This document shows positions 22,565 through 33,371 of a DNA stretch of 64,000 nt, in pieces. The position numbers and the translations under genes were made by a program. The stretch is from Chlorops oryzae (Eukaryota; Arthropoda; Insecta; Diptera; Chloropidae): contig CM035808.1 of the NCBI GenBank assembly GCA_020466095.1, forward strand, positions 79,622,994 to 79,686,993, read 5' to 3'. The notes under the pieces are model-generated. The model was not told where the DNA came from, made no database searches, and was given only the letters and a program-made list of their open reading frames with translations. Position 1 is the stretch's first letter. Every line of letters starts with the position of its first letter.

Positions 22565-23645
22565 ACGGGGCAAAACACGTCAAGTGTACCACCGGCAAAA
22601 TTTTTTCTCTCCGATTTGGATGAAACTTGGTACAGCTGTTAAGATGTAAGAGTACGTTAAATGTGCAAAAAAAAAGTAAATTTTAATCACAGGTTGCCGA
22701 GATACAGGGTGTCAAAGTTTAGGTTTTTCCTTCGAAGAACATATTTCATTGAATTACAATGGGGCTAAAATCGCCTCGCTTCAAACATTTTTCGAATGTT
22801 TCTTAGAAAAAATTGTCTGAACTTTTCGAAAACAATAAAAAAAAAATTTTTCGATAACGGTAAATGAGACAAATTTGGCATTTTAGTTTTATTTCTTGAT
22901 TTTCTAACAGAGACCCTATTTTTTTTATTTTTTTTTTTAATTTAAAAAAAAAGCCCAACTTTTTCCCTTTAAAATGATGTATAAATCATAATGGGATCTC
23001 CATAACTAATGCTCAAAATAACGCATTGAACATGAGTACCTAGCATATTTCCCTCAATAACCACTCAGCGAGCGCATTGTCAAGCGCAATCGTTGCGTTC
23101 TGTTTTGATATGTGCACATACGAGTATAGGCATTGTTCGCTCGCTTCGTTGTTATTGAGGGAAATATGCTAGGTACTCATGTTCAATGCGTTATTTTGAG
23201 CATTAGTTATGGAGATCCCATTATGATTTATACATCATTTTAAAGGGAAAAAGTTGGGCTTTTTTTTAAAATTAAAAAAAAAAATTAAAAAAATAGGGTC
23301 TCTGTTAGAAAATCAAGAAATAAAACTAAAATGCCAAATTTGTCTCATTTACCGTTATCGAAAAATTTTTTTTTTATTGTTTTCGAAAAGTTCAGACAAT
23401 TTTTTCTAAGAAACATTCGAAAAATTTTTGAAGCGAGGCGATTTTAGCCCCATTGTAATTCAATGAAATATGTTCTTCGAAGCAAAAACCTAAACTTTGA
23501 CACCCTGTATCTCGGCACCCTGTGATTAAAATTTACTTTTTTTTTGCACATTTAACGTACTCTTACATCTTAACAGCTGTACCAAGTTTCATCCAAATCG
23601 GAGAGAAAAAATTTTGCCGGTGGTACACTTGACGTGTTTTGCCCC
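22565..23645. mobile_element. 1,081-bp palindromic foldback with ATAC duplication
   Basis: Ends are GGGGCAAAACACGTCAAGTG and its complement; the arms run about 500 bp each and pair with few mismatches, leaving only a short loop near 23075-23145. ATAC flanks it at 22561-22564 and 23646-23649. Removing element plus one ATAC restores the RT reading frame exactly. There is no ORF. A 4-bp duplication is rare (Chapaev-type elements have one), but I cannot assign a family. Confidence 0.93.
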
Positions 23646-23903
23646 ATACACGGCTGACCTGCCTGTTTCCCCAGAGCTATTCACATCTACAATTGCAGAT
23701 GACACAGCAATTTTGTATGCACACAGCGACCCTGCGGTCGCCTCTCGAGTTCTTAATAATCATCTTCATATTTATTTATTTATTTATTTATTTTATTTAT
23801 TTATTATTAATCGTCTATGAACATCAGTTCTTACAGACTAGCCTCAAGAAGACTTATATAAATATATAAATCTATATAACAAGATAACAGAGAAACAGAA
23901 TCA

Positions 23904-26503
23904 CTATACTCGAAACAGAGTGTGAAGCATATTTTTAACATTTTCTCTAGAGCTTACATAATCTAAGTTTGCGTTTGACGCTACTGAATTAAATAAACTT
24001 AGAGCTCTGTACATTGGAGAATTTATAGCGTAATTCGTGCAACAAGTGCCTAAATAAAAAACTTCCATATATCTAAGAGTTCTTCTAGGGACATTGAAAT
24101 TTATGCTTTGAAGCAGAAAAGCGCAGTCGATTCTACTTGAGATTAGGTCAGCTATAAATAGAACTGAGCAAATCTTTCTACGAGTCTCCAACGTTTTCAG
24201 GTTAATTAGTTCACACCGTGCTTCATAAGAAGGAAAAGGTTCAGAAAAGCGTAAGGAGCGCAAAGCGAACCTTATAAAGGACTTCTGTACTTTTTCCATT
24301 CGAGCTGAGTAAACAACATAATATGGACTCCAAATAAAAGAGGCATATTCCAACTTCGAGCGTACAATTGAGATGTAAATAGCTTTGAGTGTATAGGGAT
24401 CTGTAAAAAACTTACAATTCCGGCGCATAAATGCAAGCATTGCATATGATTTAGCTATGACACTACTAATGTGAGTATTAAAACTAAATTTAAGGCCCTA
24501 TTCTCTTTCAGCAAAAAATTTTTTTCGACTTTTTTTTGCAATTTTTTATAGCTTGGACATTTAAGAATTTAACCCTAAAAGGGTTTTTTGAAATTCGAAA
24601 TACTTTAGAAGATATGGCCATTTTTGTGGGGTCATGTCTTCGCTAAAATGAGTAGTTTTTATGTTGCTTCAAACTTTGAACGCGTTTATCTCGAAACCAC
24701 GTTTTTCGAGCTGGCGGCCACGATTCCGCCAGTTCTACTGAACCGATTTGGATGAAACAAAGTTTAATCGACGTAGAATTGTCACCATTCTGGCCCGTAG
24801 TAAAATAAATTTTGCGATTTTTTTTACTATTTTTTTTTTACACTAAACTACAAAAAAATGGGTCCAAATTCGATTTGTCAATTTCAGGTGGCCGCCATTT
24901 TGTCAAAAAAAAATCGCAAAACTTTTATTTTACTACGGGCCAGAATTACATCTATGCTGATCATAACCCAATTTTTTTTTTTTTTGCCAGACGCTCCTGA
25001 GGGCCGGAATCGTGGCCGCCAGCACCATGCCTTTTTTTTTTTGAGGGCCAACTTTGACGGTGTCATCATCTATGGACAGCCCCTATATCGCGGCGAACAA
25101 TTCAATAAAAATAACAAAATTATAATATCTTTTTGCGTTTTCAAATGAGAATTTTTTCAAAAAGGGTCCAAAAACAGCAATCTGAAGGAGAATAGGGCCT
25201 TAATATCAAAAATAACTCCAAGATCTTTGAAGATATTTACTTTTTGCAGTGGAATATCATCAATAGAGTAAGCAGTGGGAATGTGTTTCTCAACCCTACA
25301 ATATGTCGAAAAATAACATTTTGACTTATTTAGATAGAGTTTGTTTTTATCGCACCAGGAACTTATTGAGGAGATATCAGCTTGAAGTGCTCGACTATCA
25401 TGAAGAGAGTCAATCCTATTGAAAATTTTCAGATCGTCAGCAAACAATAAGATTTGGCTTCTTTTTATTACCATTACTACATCATTTATGAATAATGTAA
25501 ATAACAGAGGACCAAGGATACTCCCTTGAGGAACTCCAGAAGAAGCTACAAAAGGAGCAGATTTTTCGCCATCAATATGGACACAGCTAGTTCTGTTAGA
25601 AAGATACGAGTTGAACCACAATAACATATGTGAATGAAAGCCAATTTTGGATAGTTTGTTTATCATAAGTGCATGTGACACCTTATCAAAGGCCTTAGAG
25701 AAGTCCATATATGCAACATTAACTTGTGATCCTTGCGAAAAAGATGATATGCAATACTCACTAAACAGACATAGATTTGTAACTGTGGAACGACCTGGAA
25801 CAAATCCATGCTGACAGGGGGATATCAAATTTTTTACCGCAAAAAAAACTTTTTCTTTGACTACCGATTCAAAAAGTTTGGATACAGTAGATAGCTTTGA
25901 GATCGGTCTATAATTTGCAATATTATTTTTGTTGCCAGATTTAAAGATTGGTGTTATTGAAGCAATTTTCCAATCGTCAATGAATACACCTGATCTTAAA
26001 GATAGATTGAAAACTATCTTAAGCGGTATAGCAATACTAGCGGCACAATTTTTAAGCAAAATACTTGAAAAATTGTCCACATCAGTCTTGGAAGAGGGTT
26101 TAAGGTTTCTAATCCCCTTAATGATGTCCTCAACGGAGAGCTCAAGAGACTCAAAGCTTATATACGCCGGTAATGGCTCATCAAATTCAAAGACATCATC
26201 CTTAGGTTCAAAGTTTGATTTAAAAAATTCGACAAAAAGATTAGCTATGTCTAACGAGTTAGATGCAGTTTTATTATTTAGAAACATCGACGTTGGAAGC
26301 GTCGAATTTTTCTTTTTAGAATTTACGAAACGCCAGAATTCTTTGGGATTAGAAGTAATTGTAGTCTCGAAGTTGTAAATATACCTCTTGAAAAGAAAAT
26401 TATTCAGAAAATTAAATTCTCTGGAATAATGTTTATATTTAAAAAAATATAAATCGCTATTAGTTTTCATAAATTGTTTATAAAATTTATTCGTAAGATT
26501 TTT
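23904..26503 (-). pseudogene. CR1-like ORF2 reverse transcriptase
   Basis: The minus frame from 26503 encodes RT: I-A-N-Y-R-P-I-S, Y-M-D-F-S-K-A-F-D-K-V (first catalytic Asp), S-G-V-P-Q-G-S-I-L-G-P and L-F-A-D-D-L-K-I (Asp pair). Reading is interrupted at L-G-V-I-F-D-I by the TTAA MITE and resumes at 24490 with a thumb-like C-terminus (A-F-M-R-R-N) to the stop at 23904. Apart from that insert this stretch has no stops, so the copy is fairly young. Confidence 0.88.
24494..25199. mobile_element. 706-bp MITE with TTAA duplication
   Basis: Ends are GGCCCTATTCTC and GAGAATAGGGCC, with TTAA at 24490-24493 and 25200-25203. Removing the element and one TTAA restores the CR1 RT frame. Inner inverted words (CGCAAAACTTTTATTTTACT and GTAGTAAAATAAATTTTGCG) give it a foldback centre. 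TTAA duplications mark piggyBac or Kolobok elements; the end sequence does not decide which. Confidence 0.85.
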
Positions 26504-26504
26504 G

Positions 26505-26985
26505 AGCTTATTTTAAATCAATTTAAATAATCTCAGCAAAAAATTACCAATTTTTCCAGTTAAAGTTCGTATAATTTTAAACCAAAATTTGTCTTAAATA
26601 AGAAATTGCTGGCTGGCCATTGTAAGCCAAAGATTGCTCTTTTAAGAATTTCATCACATAAAAAAAGTTCAAGTTCGTTTTTAAATCCTATTTTTCCTGA
26701 GGTTAAACCGCTAATAAGGTATATCAAATGTACCACAGATTTGAAGTAAATTGATCGAAGATTTTAAAAAAAATTAAAAAAGCATGTGTTAATTGGACCT
26801 TTTCCATACCAAAATGGCTCCAAAGTAAAATAATTGAAAATTTTTTCAGAATTTTTGACTTTGAGCGTTTATTTTTCACACAATAACTGCAGTTTTGACC
26901 ATCAATTCACATACGATTTTTTGTTCATCTTGTACTCCCCTACCACTCCTGTAAAGGAATGTACTACCTAACGGGACACCCTGTA
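26505..26985. mobile_element. unidentified insert between CR1 endonuclease and RT
   Basis: CR1 coding sequence stops at both edges, and the end of the endonuclease and start of RT are lost. The right edge ends CGGGACACCCTGTA, a terminal word also seen at 44222-44233 and, as GTGTCCC, at the ends of the 17.2-kb foldback. No matching left end is visible. Insertion plus deletion is likely. Confidence 0.4.
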
Positions 26986-27495
26986 TAAACAGAATGAACT
27001 ATTTGGTGGTATATATGAAACACATAGATACAGAGAGCAAGCATTTCCACGAATATAGACACAAATCTGATCTAAAAGTGTGTCACTATTTTCAAGATCA
27101 ACTAAAGATACTAGAAGATTACGTCGAACTGCAATAAGCACACCACCACCACGATTACAGCCCGTTTTATATGGATCTCGATCTTTACGAAAAATTTGAA
27201 ATAAATTTGAATCGACAAGCTCCTCATCGAAAAAATCATGATTTAACCACGTTTCTGTTATGACAAAAACATCGTAATCCAAATGAGAAGTTTCAGTGAA
27301 AAAGTTATTTGACTTAGTACGCATACCGGACACTTTTTGGTAGTAGATTCTTAAAGATTTGGCATCGGAGTCTCTTTTAGCTTGGTGAGCACAAATTTTA
27401 GGCGTAGTAGCCGATGCAGAATTCAAGAAGTTCGTTTCTGCATTCCTTCTTTGTGAAAAAAACGGAAGGGACGAACTCGCACACCGATGGGCCAC
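26980..27495 (-). pseudogene. CR1-like endonuclease, truncated
   Basis: APE-type endonuclease N-terminal part: Y-Y-Q-K-V-S-G-M-R-T-K, I-T-E-T-W-L (catalytic Glu) and R-G-G-G-V-L-I-A-V. It ends after S-Y-I-P-P-N, so the later Asp/His motifs are missing. It overlaps the end of ORF1 in another frame. Confidence 0.8.
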
Positions 27496-28547
27496 AACGT
27501 CGGCGAAAGCAATTTATCATAAATCGATGAAGAGACTCCCAATTTAAAATTTATTCTCTTAAGAGTCTCCCTCAAAACATATTTTTTAATGAGCTTAAAG
27601 CATACCAGCTGATTAGGGTCAACATTAGAATATTTAGTTATGTAGGAAATGATGTCTTCTTCGGAGACAGTTGGCTGGAAAGAAGAGAGGTGTAACCATT
27701 TCCTCCGAACAGCAACATTTAATTCCGAACTAGAGTTTGAGCCAACAACAGTTACGCCTGCATTAAGATTTCCCATTACAACTTCAGAACAACCAATGAT
27801 ATTATTTAACGCAGATTGAGTATGCGGTGCATCATCAAAGCCAATGGTATCATGATCAGCAAGTTGATTTTCATCACAGACAAGAGCACTATTATGACTA
27901 TTAGCAGGTACTTGAACGACTGAAGAGCAAGAAACGTTTTTAGGTCTCTCAGAGCTGGGCAGTGCAGGTGACGAAGTTGGACTAGGCTGTTGATTAAGAC
28001 TTAGATTTCGGCTTTGTAGCATATAACACGATGTAGTTGGATTAGAGACGAGCGATGGCAACATGGCATTGTTTTTGGTTTGCGAAATTGAAGAGCGTGC
28101 AGTGTCATTGTTTTTTGCTTTAGAGCGCGTAACGACGGCCGAGCTAATTGCGGGCGATCGATTTTTATTAATGTTGGTATTACTAAGAGAGCGAGGGGAG
28201 TTAATCGATGCAGCGTTAGAAACCGGTTTAGCAGTCGAAGAGATCGATTTTTTAGTTAACGACGACGAAGAGTTTGCATTTGCGGCATTATTAGCAAATT
28301 TAGCGAAAGCAGATTTCAACTCACTCACTTCACGAGCTATGTTTGATAGATTAGCGATCAGAATTTTAGGCAAGTTCATACAATCATTGCAGTTGAAAAC
28401 AATGTTTTTGAAATTATTAATTGCTTTAATGATATCAAAATTATTTTCATCATTAGTAATAATACAAGATTTATGAAAATATTTTCCACACAGACTGCAA
28501 GCGAAATCGCAATCAGCAATAGAACACACGGAACAGACCGTAGCCAT
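27423..28547 (-). CDS. CR1-like ORF1 with PHD-like zinc finger
   Basis: An intact 374-codon frame. Residues ~5-57 form a C4HC3 PHD-type finger (C-S-V-C-x(5)-C-D-F-A-C-S-L-C, then F-H-K-S-C-I and C-N-D-C). A short helix and a long Ser/Asn-rich linker follow, then a C-terminal domain with K-W-L-H-L-S-S-F and I-T-K-Y-S-N-V-D. PHD fingers in ORF1 are known for CR1-group elements and probably serve RNA or protein binding. The frame is open but the element around it is dead. Confidence 0.8.
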   Translation of the reverse strand: MATVCSVCSIADCDFACSLCGKYFHKSCIITNDENNFDIIKAINNFKNIVFNCNDCMNLPKILIANLSNIAREVSELKSAFAKFANNAANANSSSSLTKKSISSTAKPVSNAASINSPRSLSNTNINKNRSPAISSAVVTRSKAKNNDTARSSISQTKNNAMLPSLVSNPTTSCYMLQSRNLSLNQQPSPTSSPALPSSERPKNVSCSSVVQVPANSHNSALVCDENQLADHDTIGFDDAPHTQSALNNIIGCSEVVMGNLNAGVTVVGSNSSSELNVAVRRKWLHLSSFQPTVSEEDIISYITKYSNVDPNQLVCFKLIKKYVLRETLKRINFKLGVSSSIYDKLLSPTLWPIGVRVRPFRFFHKEGMQKRTS

Positions 28548-29486
28548 AACACAGGTCTGAATTCAAGCGCAGCTCAGAGTTAACTATTGTTGAAGACTGG
28601 CTTGCGAACTGGAGAATAAAAGTAAATGAAAGCAAATGCACCCACATAACTTTCACGCTGCGTCGCGAGACATGCCCTCCAATAACACACGAGTTCCACA
28701 GGCCAATGAAGTGAGATATCTAGGCATTCACTTAGATCGCCGACTCACATGGCGCAAGCATATTGAGGCAAAACGCACCCAAATGAAGCTGAGCGCCCAA
28801 AAACTGCACTGGCTACTCAACAGTAAGTCAAGATTGCGGCTCGAACACAAAGTGCTTCTTTATAACGCAACACTTTAGCCTATATGGACTTATGGCTCCC
28901 AGCTCTGGGGAAAAGCGAGTAACTCTATAACAGACATTATACAACGCTCACAGTCTAAAATCCTTCGGACTATCACTGGTGCTCCATGGTTCATTAAGAA
29001 CGAAAACATACACAAGGACCTTTGTATCCCGTTGGTCAAAAACGAACTTATTTCATTAAGTCGCAAATATAGCACTCGGTTGGCCCAACATCCGAACTCA
29101 TTAGCCAGAAATTTGTTATTAACAAACAGCTACACACAGCTCAAGAGGCGTGACCTGCCTTCTCTCTATCAGCAATAATTCTCCTATTACCCTCTGTAAC
29201 AGCCTTGGAGCAATTCAACACACTAAAGGCAGCCTAATCCATTCGTTGGCTTGGACCGGAGGCCAAATAATATAAATACATATATATATAAATATATATA
29301 TATATATATTTTATATTCTAGTATTAAGATTTTTCACTTATTGTTAGTTCATAAGTTTTTTGAAGATACAATAATAAAAATACGTGCAAATTTTAATTTT
29401 AATTTAATTTTCTTGCTCACCGCATAGAAAAAATTTTATGGAGTTATATACTAGCAGCGAAACTCGACGTTCCTCGGTTTAAAATA

Positions 29487-30773
29487 TTAGGTGTAGTAAA
29501 AAGAAATCCATTATTTTTCCAATAGATGGCGTTATTTATCTGCATCTCGCGTTGTATAAGTCCGATCGTGTTCCGCTAGGGGCATTAGAAAGATGACAGT
29601 TCCTACTAAAAAAGCTTTTTTGACACTTTTTTGATTGATTGATTCAGTTTTGTTTGAGAGCTTGTCAAAGATGGACATCAGCAAAGAGAAAATTCGCTAC
29701 ATTTTACAGTTTTTCTTCGATAAGGGAGAAAACGCAAGCCAGGCGGCTGAAAATGTGAATAGCGTTTATGGACCTGATACTGTAACAGCCAATCATGCGC
29801 AATTTTGGTTTCGTCGATTCCGTTCCGGTAACTTCGATGTCAAGGATGCACCACGCACTGGAAGGCCAATTGTCGAAAATGTCGATAAAATCATGGAAAT
29901 TATCGAGTCCGACCGTCATGTTAGCACTGTTTCGATTGCAAAAGAGCTAAAGATTGCACAAAAAACCGTTTGGAACCATTTGAATAAGGCTGGATACACA
30001 AAGAAGCTCGTTGTATGGGTGCCACACGAGTTAACGCAAAAAAACCTCATAGACCGAATTTCCATCTGCGAATCGCTGCTGAACCGCAACAAAATCGACC
30101 CATTTCTGAAGCGGTTGGTGACTGGTGATGAAAAGTGGGTCACTTACGACAACGTCAAGCGAAAACGGTCGTGGTCGAAACACGGTGAACCGGCGGAAAC
30201 GGTGGCCAAGCCAGGATTGACGGCCAGGAAGGGTTTGCTGTGTGTTTGGTGGGATTGGCAGGGAATTATCTAATATGAGCTGCTCCCATACGGCAAAACT
30301 CTTAACTCGGAACTCTACTGTCAACAATTGGACCGTCCGAAGGAAGCAATCGCCCATAAACGGCCAGCTTTGGCCAATAGGAGAGGAATTGTGTTCCATC
30401 AGGACAACGCCAGGCCACACACATCGATAGTGACTCGCCAGAAGCTCCGGGAGTTTGGTTGGGAGGTTCTTCTGCATCCACCTTATAGTCCGGACCTGGC
30501 ACCAAGTGATTACCATCTGTTCCTGTCCATGGCGAACAATTTTGCTGGTGAAACATTCGCTTCAAGAGAGGGTTCTGAAATTCGACTGTCTCAATTTTTT
30601 GCTAATAGGAACGAGGGCTCCTATGAGAGAGGCATAATGAAATTACCTTTAAAATGGCAACAAGTTATCGAACAAAACGGCGCATATTTGACCTAAATCG
30701 GGTCATTCTAACTATCTTAAATAAAGCCCTCAATTTAATGCAAAAATAATGGATTTCTTTTTACTACACCTAA
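29487..30773 (+). mobile_element. mariner family 2, full-length copy
   Basis: Ends TTAGGTGTAGTAAAAAGAAA and its complement, with TA at 29485-29486 and 30774-30775; 1,287 bp. A 746-bp deletion derivative of the same family lies inverted at 38876-39621. Confidence 0.93.
29671..30696 (+). pseudogene. mariner family 2 transposase, one nonsense change
   Basis: From the ATG at 29671. The helix-turn-helix N-terminus ends with G-R-P-I, then W-V-P-H-E-L, the first catalytic Asp in T-G-D-E-K-W, the second in H-Q-D-N-A-R-P-H and the third in S-P-D-L-A-P-S-D. A TAA at 30271-30273 interrupts G-I-I / Y-E-L-L; the deleted copy at 39 kb has a Tyr codon there, so a single base change killed this one. The rest is open to the stop at 30694-30696. 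Different from family 1 in ends and protein. Confidence 0.9.
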
Positions 30774-30775
30774 TA

Positions 30776-31890
30776 TATCACATATTCAATGTTATAAAAA
30801 CTTGTAAAGGGTGGAATACACGATATGGTTACTGACCAAACGTTTGGCTGCTTTCATTTGGTTAAAATTTTGTACATATGCTCATTTGGCTAAAAGGTTG
30901 GTTTTTACACGATATGCGCCATTTTTCCCAAAACATATGCTTGCCGCCATTTTTCGTTTGCGTCCAAATGAAATTTGGTCAAAATTTGGGAAAAAAATTT
31001 GTCAACATTTGGTTGGGATGTTACACGATATGGCTGCATTGCAAACACACGTTTGGTTGCGACGTGAACAAATGCGACCAATATACCATATGGCCATACG
31101 TATCTTAGATATGGAAGCTTATTCCGCCTCTATAAATACAGTGTATACAGAATATACTTATCTAACAGAATAAACAAGTCACTAACACTTTATTATGTCC
31201 TTTTTATACATATAAACATATTTAAACAACATCAAAAATAAAATAAAAGCCTTCCAAAAATCGACAAAAACAAAAAGACAGAAGCTCCCATCTATGTGAG
31301 ATTTGATCATGGGAGATCAACATGGGAAGACTTTCAAAGAATTTCTGTTCCCGATAGAACTTTTATGCACAACTTTAAGTGCAATATTAAAAGCATTCCT
31401 TTTTCTGTTTTATAAGATAACGCTTTCACTTATGTGTACTCTTGGCTCTACCACAGGTTTTTAAGACTCCATGAATGTTTAGTAAGTGTAGATTACATCG
31501 GAGAAGATGATCCTCTTAATTTTACTTTTTCTCTAGAAAAGACCAATGGAGATTTGAGGTTTTTAAAGCCTCCGCAGTTTTTTTGAAATATATTAACGTT
31601 TGCTGCAAAAAAAAAATGATCCAAATAAATTCCTTGCTATTTACATTCGTATTAGAATGTTTTTGGTATTGAGACTTCATAATATTAGACTATCTCAACC
31701 GAATTTCAAAGATAAGTTTTTAAGAGCAAGCCATTTGTAGTTTTAAAACTACTGAAATAAGATTACTCATTTGAATTATATGCAAAAGTTTACACAGGTG
31801 ACAATAGGCCGATTAAGGAACCAAACACCTTAAAAAAGTCGGGAAAGCACAATTTTGCATACCTCAAAGGTGGTGTGGAAATGCACATAC
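30776..31890. other. no recognisable gene; short degenerate repeats
   Basis: The word ACACGATATG recurs at about 30827, 30909 and 31023 within an A/T- and TTTGG-rich patch that also opens a 120-codon frame, which I do not trust. A coding-like patch at about 31250-31590 is not recognised. Confidence 0.35.
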
Positions 31891-32590
31891 TTTTATACCC
31901 AGCGTAAGCAGGGTAGATTAGTTTTGTGCGAATCTTCTAACAGCCAGAACTAAGCTTCGTAGATATAGACATACATATACATATATTCTTGATCAGGATC
32001 AAACACTGAATCGATTTAGACATGTCCGTCTGTCCGTGGTCGGATCTCCTCCGAAACGGCTGAACCAAAGAAGTCGAAATTTAGCACACATGTATATCGG
32101 GGTCCGAGTATGATCCTAAGTAAAAATGGGAGACATCCGCCCACTGCCACGCCGAAAAATGAACTTATTGTGATTTCAGTAAAATGCTTGTAACTTGCGA
32201 ACAACTCAACACATTTCATTGATATTTGGTGTACTGGTAAACTACGAAACGGGACATATCCTGGAAACAAATGGACGCCGTCCTCCTCGAGCGACGCCAA
32301 CAAATAAGGGATTGTCGTAACATGTGAAGTAAAAGGCGTAGAAGCTTCAAATTCGCAACATAGGTTGACCAAGGCGAATGAAAGTTGTAGGAAAAAGTTT
32401 ATGTGTCCCGCCCACTGCCACATCCACAAATGAAGATTTTTCGTAACTTTCGAAGTAAATGGCGTAGAACGAGCCCTTTCCGTCCGCTGTCAAGTCCGCA
32501 AACATTAATTTTTTGTAACTTTCGTACGGAAAGGCAAAACATAGTGCGCCAATAATAAGCCGAAGGCCTCTGTTGCCAGTGCTCCTAGCA
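31891..32590 (-). repeat. INE-1/mini-me-like repeat, family B copy 1
   Basis: One end is a hairpin TATACCCAGCGTAAGCAGGGTA, built like the family A end. It shares the core AGACATGTCCGTCTGTCCG with family A and a GGCGTGGCAGTGGGCGG tract with copy B2. It is inverted with respect to B2. No ORF of its own. Confidence 0.6.
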
Positions 32591-32714
32591 TGTAAGGTAT
32601 AAATTAATTTATAACTTTCATTTTAAAAAATAGAAAATTAAAAAAAATAGTGCGCCAATAATGTCGGCGCATTAATTGCGGCAAAAATCGGCGCGTTGTA
32701 CAGATAGAGATCCA

Positions 32715-33110
32715 GCTTAAAAAACGCTGCCGTTTGCTCATTTCCATTGTATATTGATCAACAATTGCGGCCATCTTGGCACGAAGAATAGGTTCTAAAC
32801 GTTGTGCTTCTTGACGTCTTGAGCCAACGACGATATCTGAATTAAAACATTTGCTTCCGGAAAATCGAAATTTGAATCGTCCACTTTGGAAACGATAATG
32901 TTATCCTGAGGAGTATAATATAAACAGGTACAAGGGACATTTTCAAGTGATAACATTATTCTTTTCCCTTTGTGTTTTTTCATTAAATTTCTGTAAATTC
33001 TGATAAAAATGTGTACACTCGTTTTCCGATGTTGGACCATAAATAAATTGTTTGTTTATTTTAACATAATACGCAAAAACGTCATCGGAGACAACAGTTG
33101 TCTTATCGCC
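32715..33110 (-). pseudogene. XPB/haywire (ERCC3) DNA helicase pseudogene fragment
   Basis: Read on the minus strand across frameshifts: V-S-D-D-V-F-A, then F-I-Y-G-P-T-S-E-N-E, I-V-S-K-V-D-D, F-P-E-A-N-V-L-I-Q-I-S-S, S-R-R-Q-E-A-Q-R-L, I-L-R-A-K and M-E-M-S-K-R-Q-R-F-L. These are in the right order for the second helicase lobe of XPB, the TFIIH DNA translocase, including helicase motif VI (Q-E-A-Q-R). At least two frame changes and an inserted patch near 32900-32950 break it. It lies in TfIIA-L intron 1 and is on the same strand. A processed or segmental copy cannot be told apart here. Confidence 0.75.
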
Positions 33111-33371
33111 ACGTTACTCACGATCCTTAGCAACACAATTTATTTCATATATTTTCATAATATATTTTGTTTTTCAAAAATAAATCCTTTGTGTATTTCT
33201 TTAGAATTATAAATAATTTTCAAAACAGAAATCAGCTACTCAATTTTCACCACAGTAGAATTGTCGACATCTATCAACATAATTCTATCTTTTTCAGTCG
33301 CATTCACGTAAATTGTGTTCTGTCGCCCTCACTCTTACACATTCTTATCAAACCAACAAGCAAATTTTAAA

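Larger units (their letters stand above)
23774..28560 (-). mobile_element. CR1-like non-LTR retrotransposon inserted in the Jockey element
   Basis: Near full length on the minus strand. It has about 10 bp of 5' leader, ORF1 (28547-27423), endonuclease (27495-26980) and RT (26503-23904), then a 3' tail of TTTA repeats on the plus strand at 23774-23812, which reads (TAAA)n on its own strand. The CR1 group is suggested by the PHD-like ORF1 and the F-A-D-D-L-K box. A TTAA MITE (24494-25199) and an unidentified ~480-bp insert (26505-26985) interrupt it. Confidence 0.85.
20627..29180 (+). pseudogene. Jockey-like ORF2 (endonuclease + reverse transcriptase), interrupted
   Basis: The APE-type endonuclease has W-N-A-N-G-I, S-E-T-H-L, A-G-D-Y-N-A-K-H-P-H-W-G-S and S-D-H-F-P-I. 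Frameshifts lie near 21115 and 21730. The RT part has K-A-A-G-F-D, Y-R-P-I-S-L-L, F-L-D-I-S-Q-A-F-D-K-V-W, G-V-P-Q-G-S-V-L-G-P. The foldback then splits L-Y-L-I-Y from T-A-D-L-P. The catalytic box is I-A-D-D-T. After the CR1 insert, V-R-Y-L-G-I-H-L-D and the thumb-like C-terminus follow, with a TAG at about 28876. It is not functional. Confidence 0.88.
19420..29290 (+). mobile_element. Jockey-like non-LTR retrotransposon, nested and broken
   Basis: Three colinear pieces: 5' leader, ORF1 and most of ORF2 (19420-22564), a 125-bp RT piece (23646-23770) and the ORF2 3' end (about 28556-29180) with an AT-rich 3' region. A palindromic foldback (22565-23645) and a CR1-like element (23774-28560) separate them. 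Reading across each insert restores the RT order. It is in the TfIIA-L intron, antisense to the gene. Confidence 0.85.

Noticed and set aside
23614..23869. Short ORFs over the Jockey/CR1 junction
   Set aside because: They cross a foldback end and a TTTA tail; the real reading is the Jockey RT fragment with I-A-D-D-T.
29671..30696. SETMAR-like host gene
   Set aside because: No SET domain; complete mariner ends with TA duplications and a nonsense codon show it is a transposon.
30811..31173. 120-codon ORF
   Set aside because: Built on repeated ACACGATATG and TTTGG words; looks like repeat sequence rather than protein.
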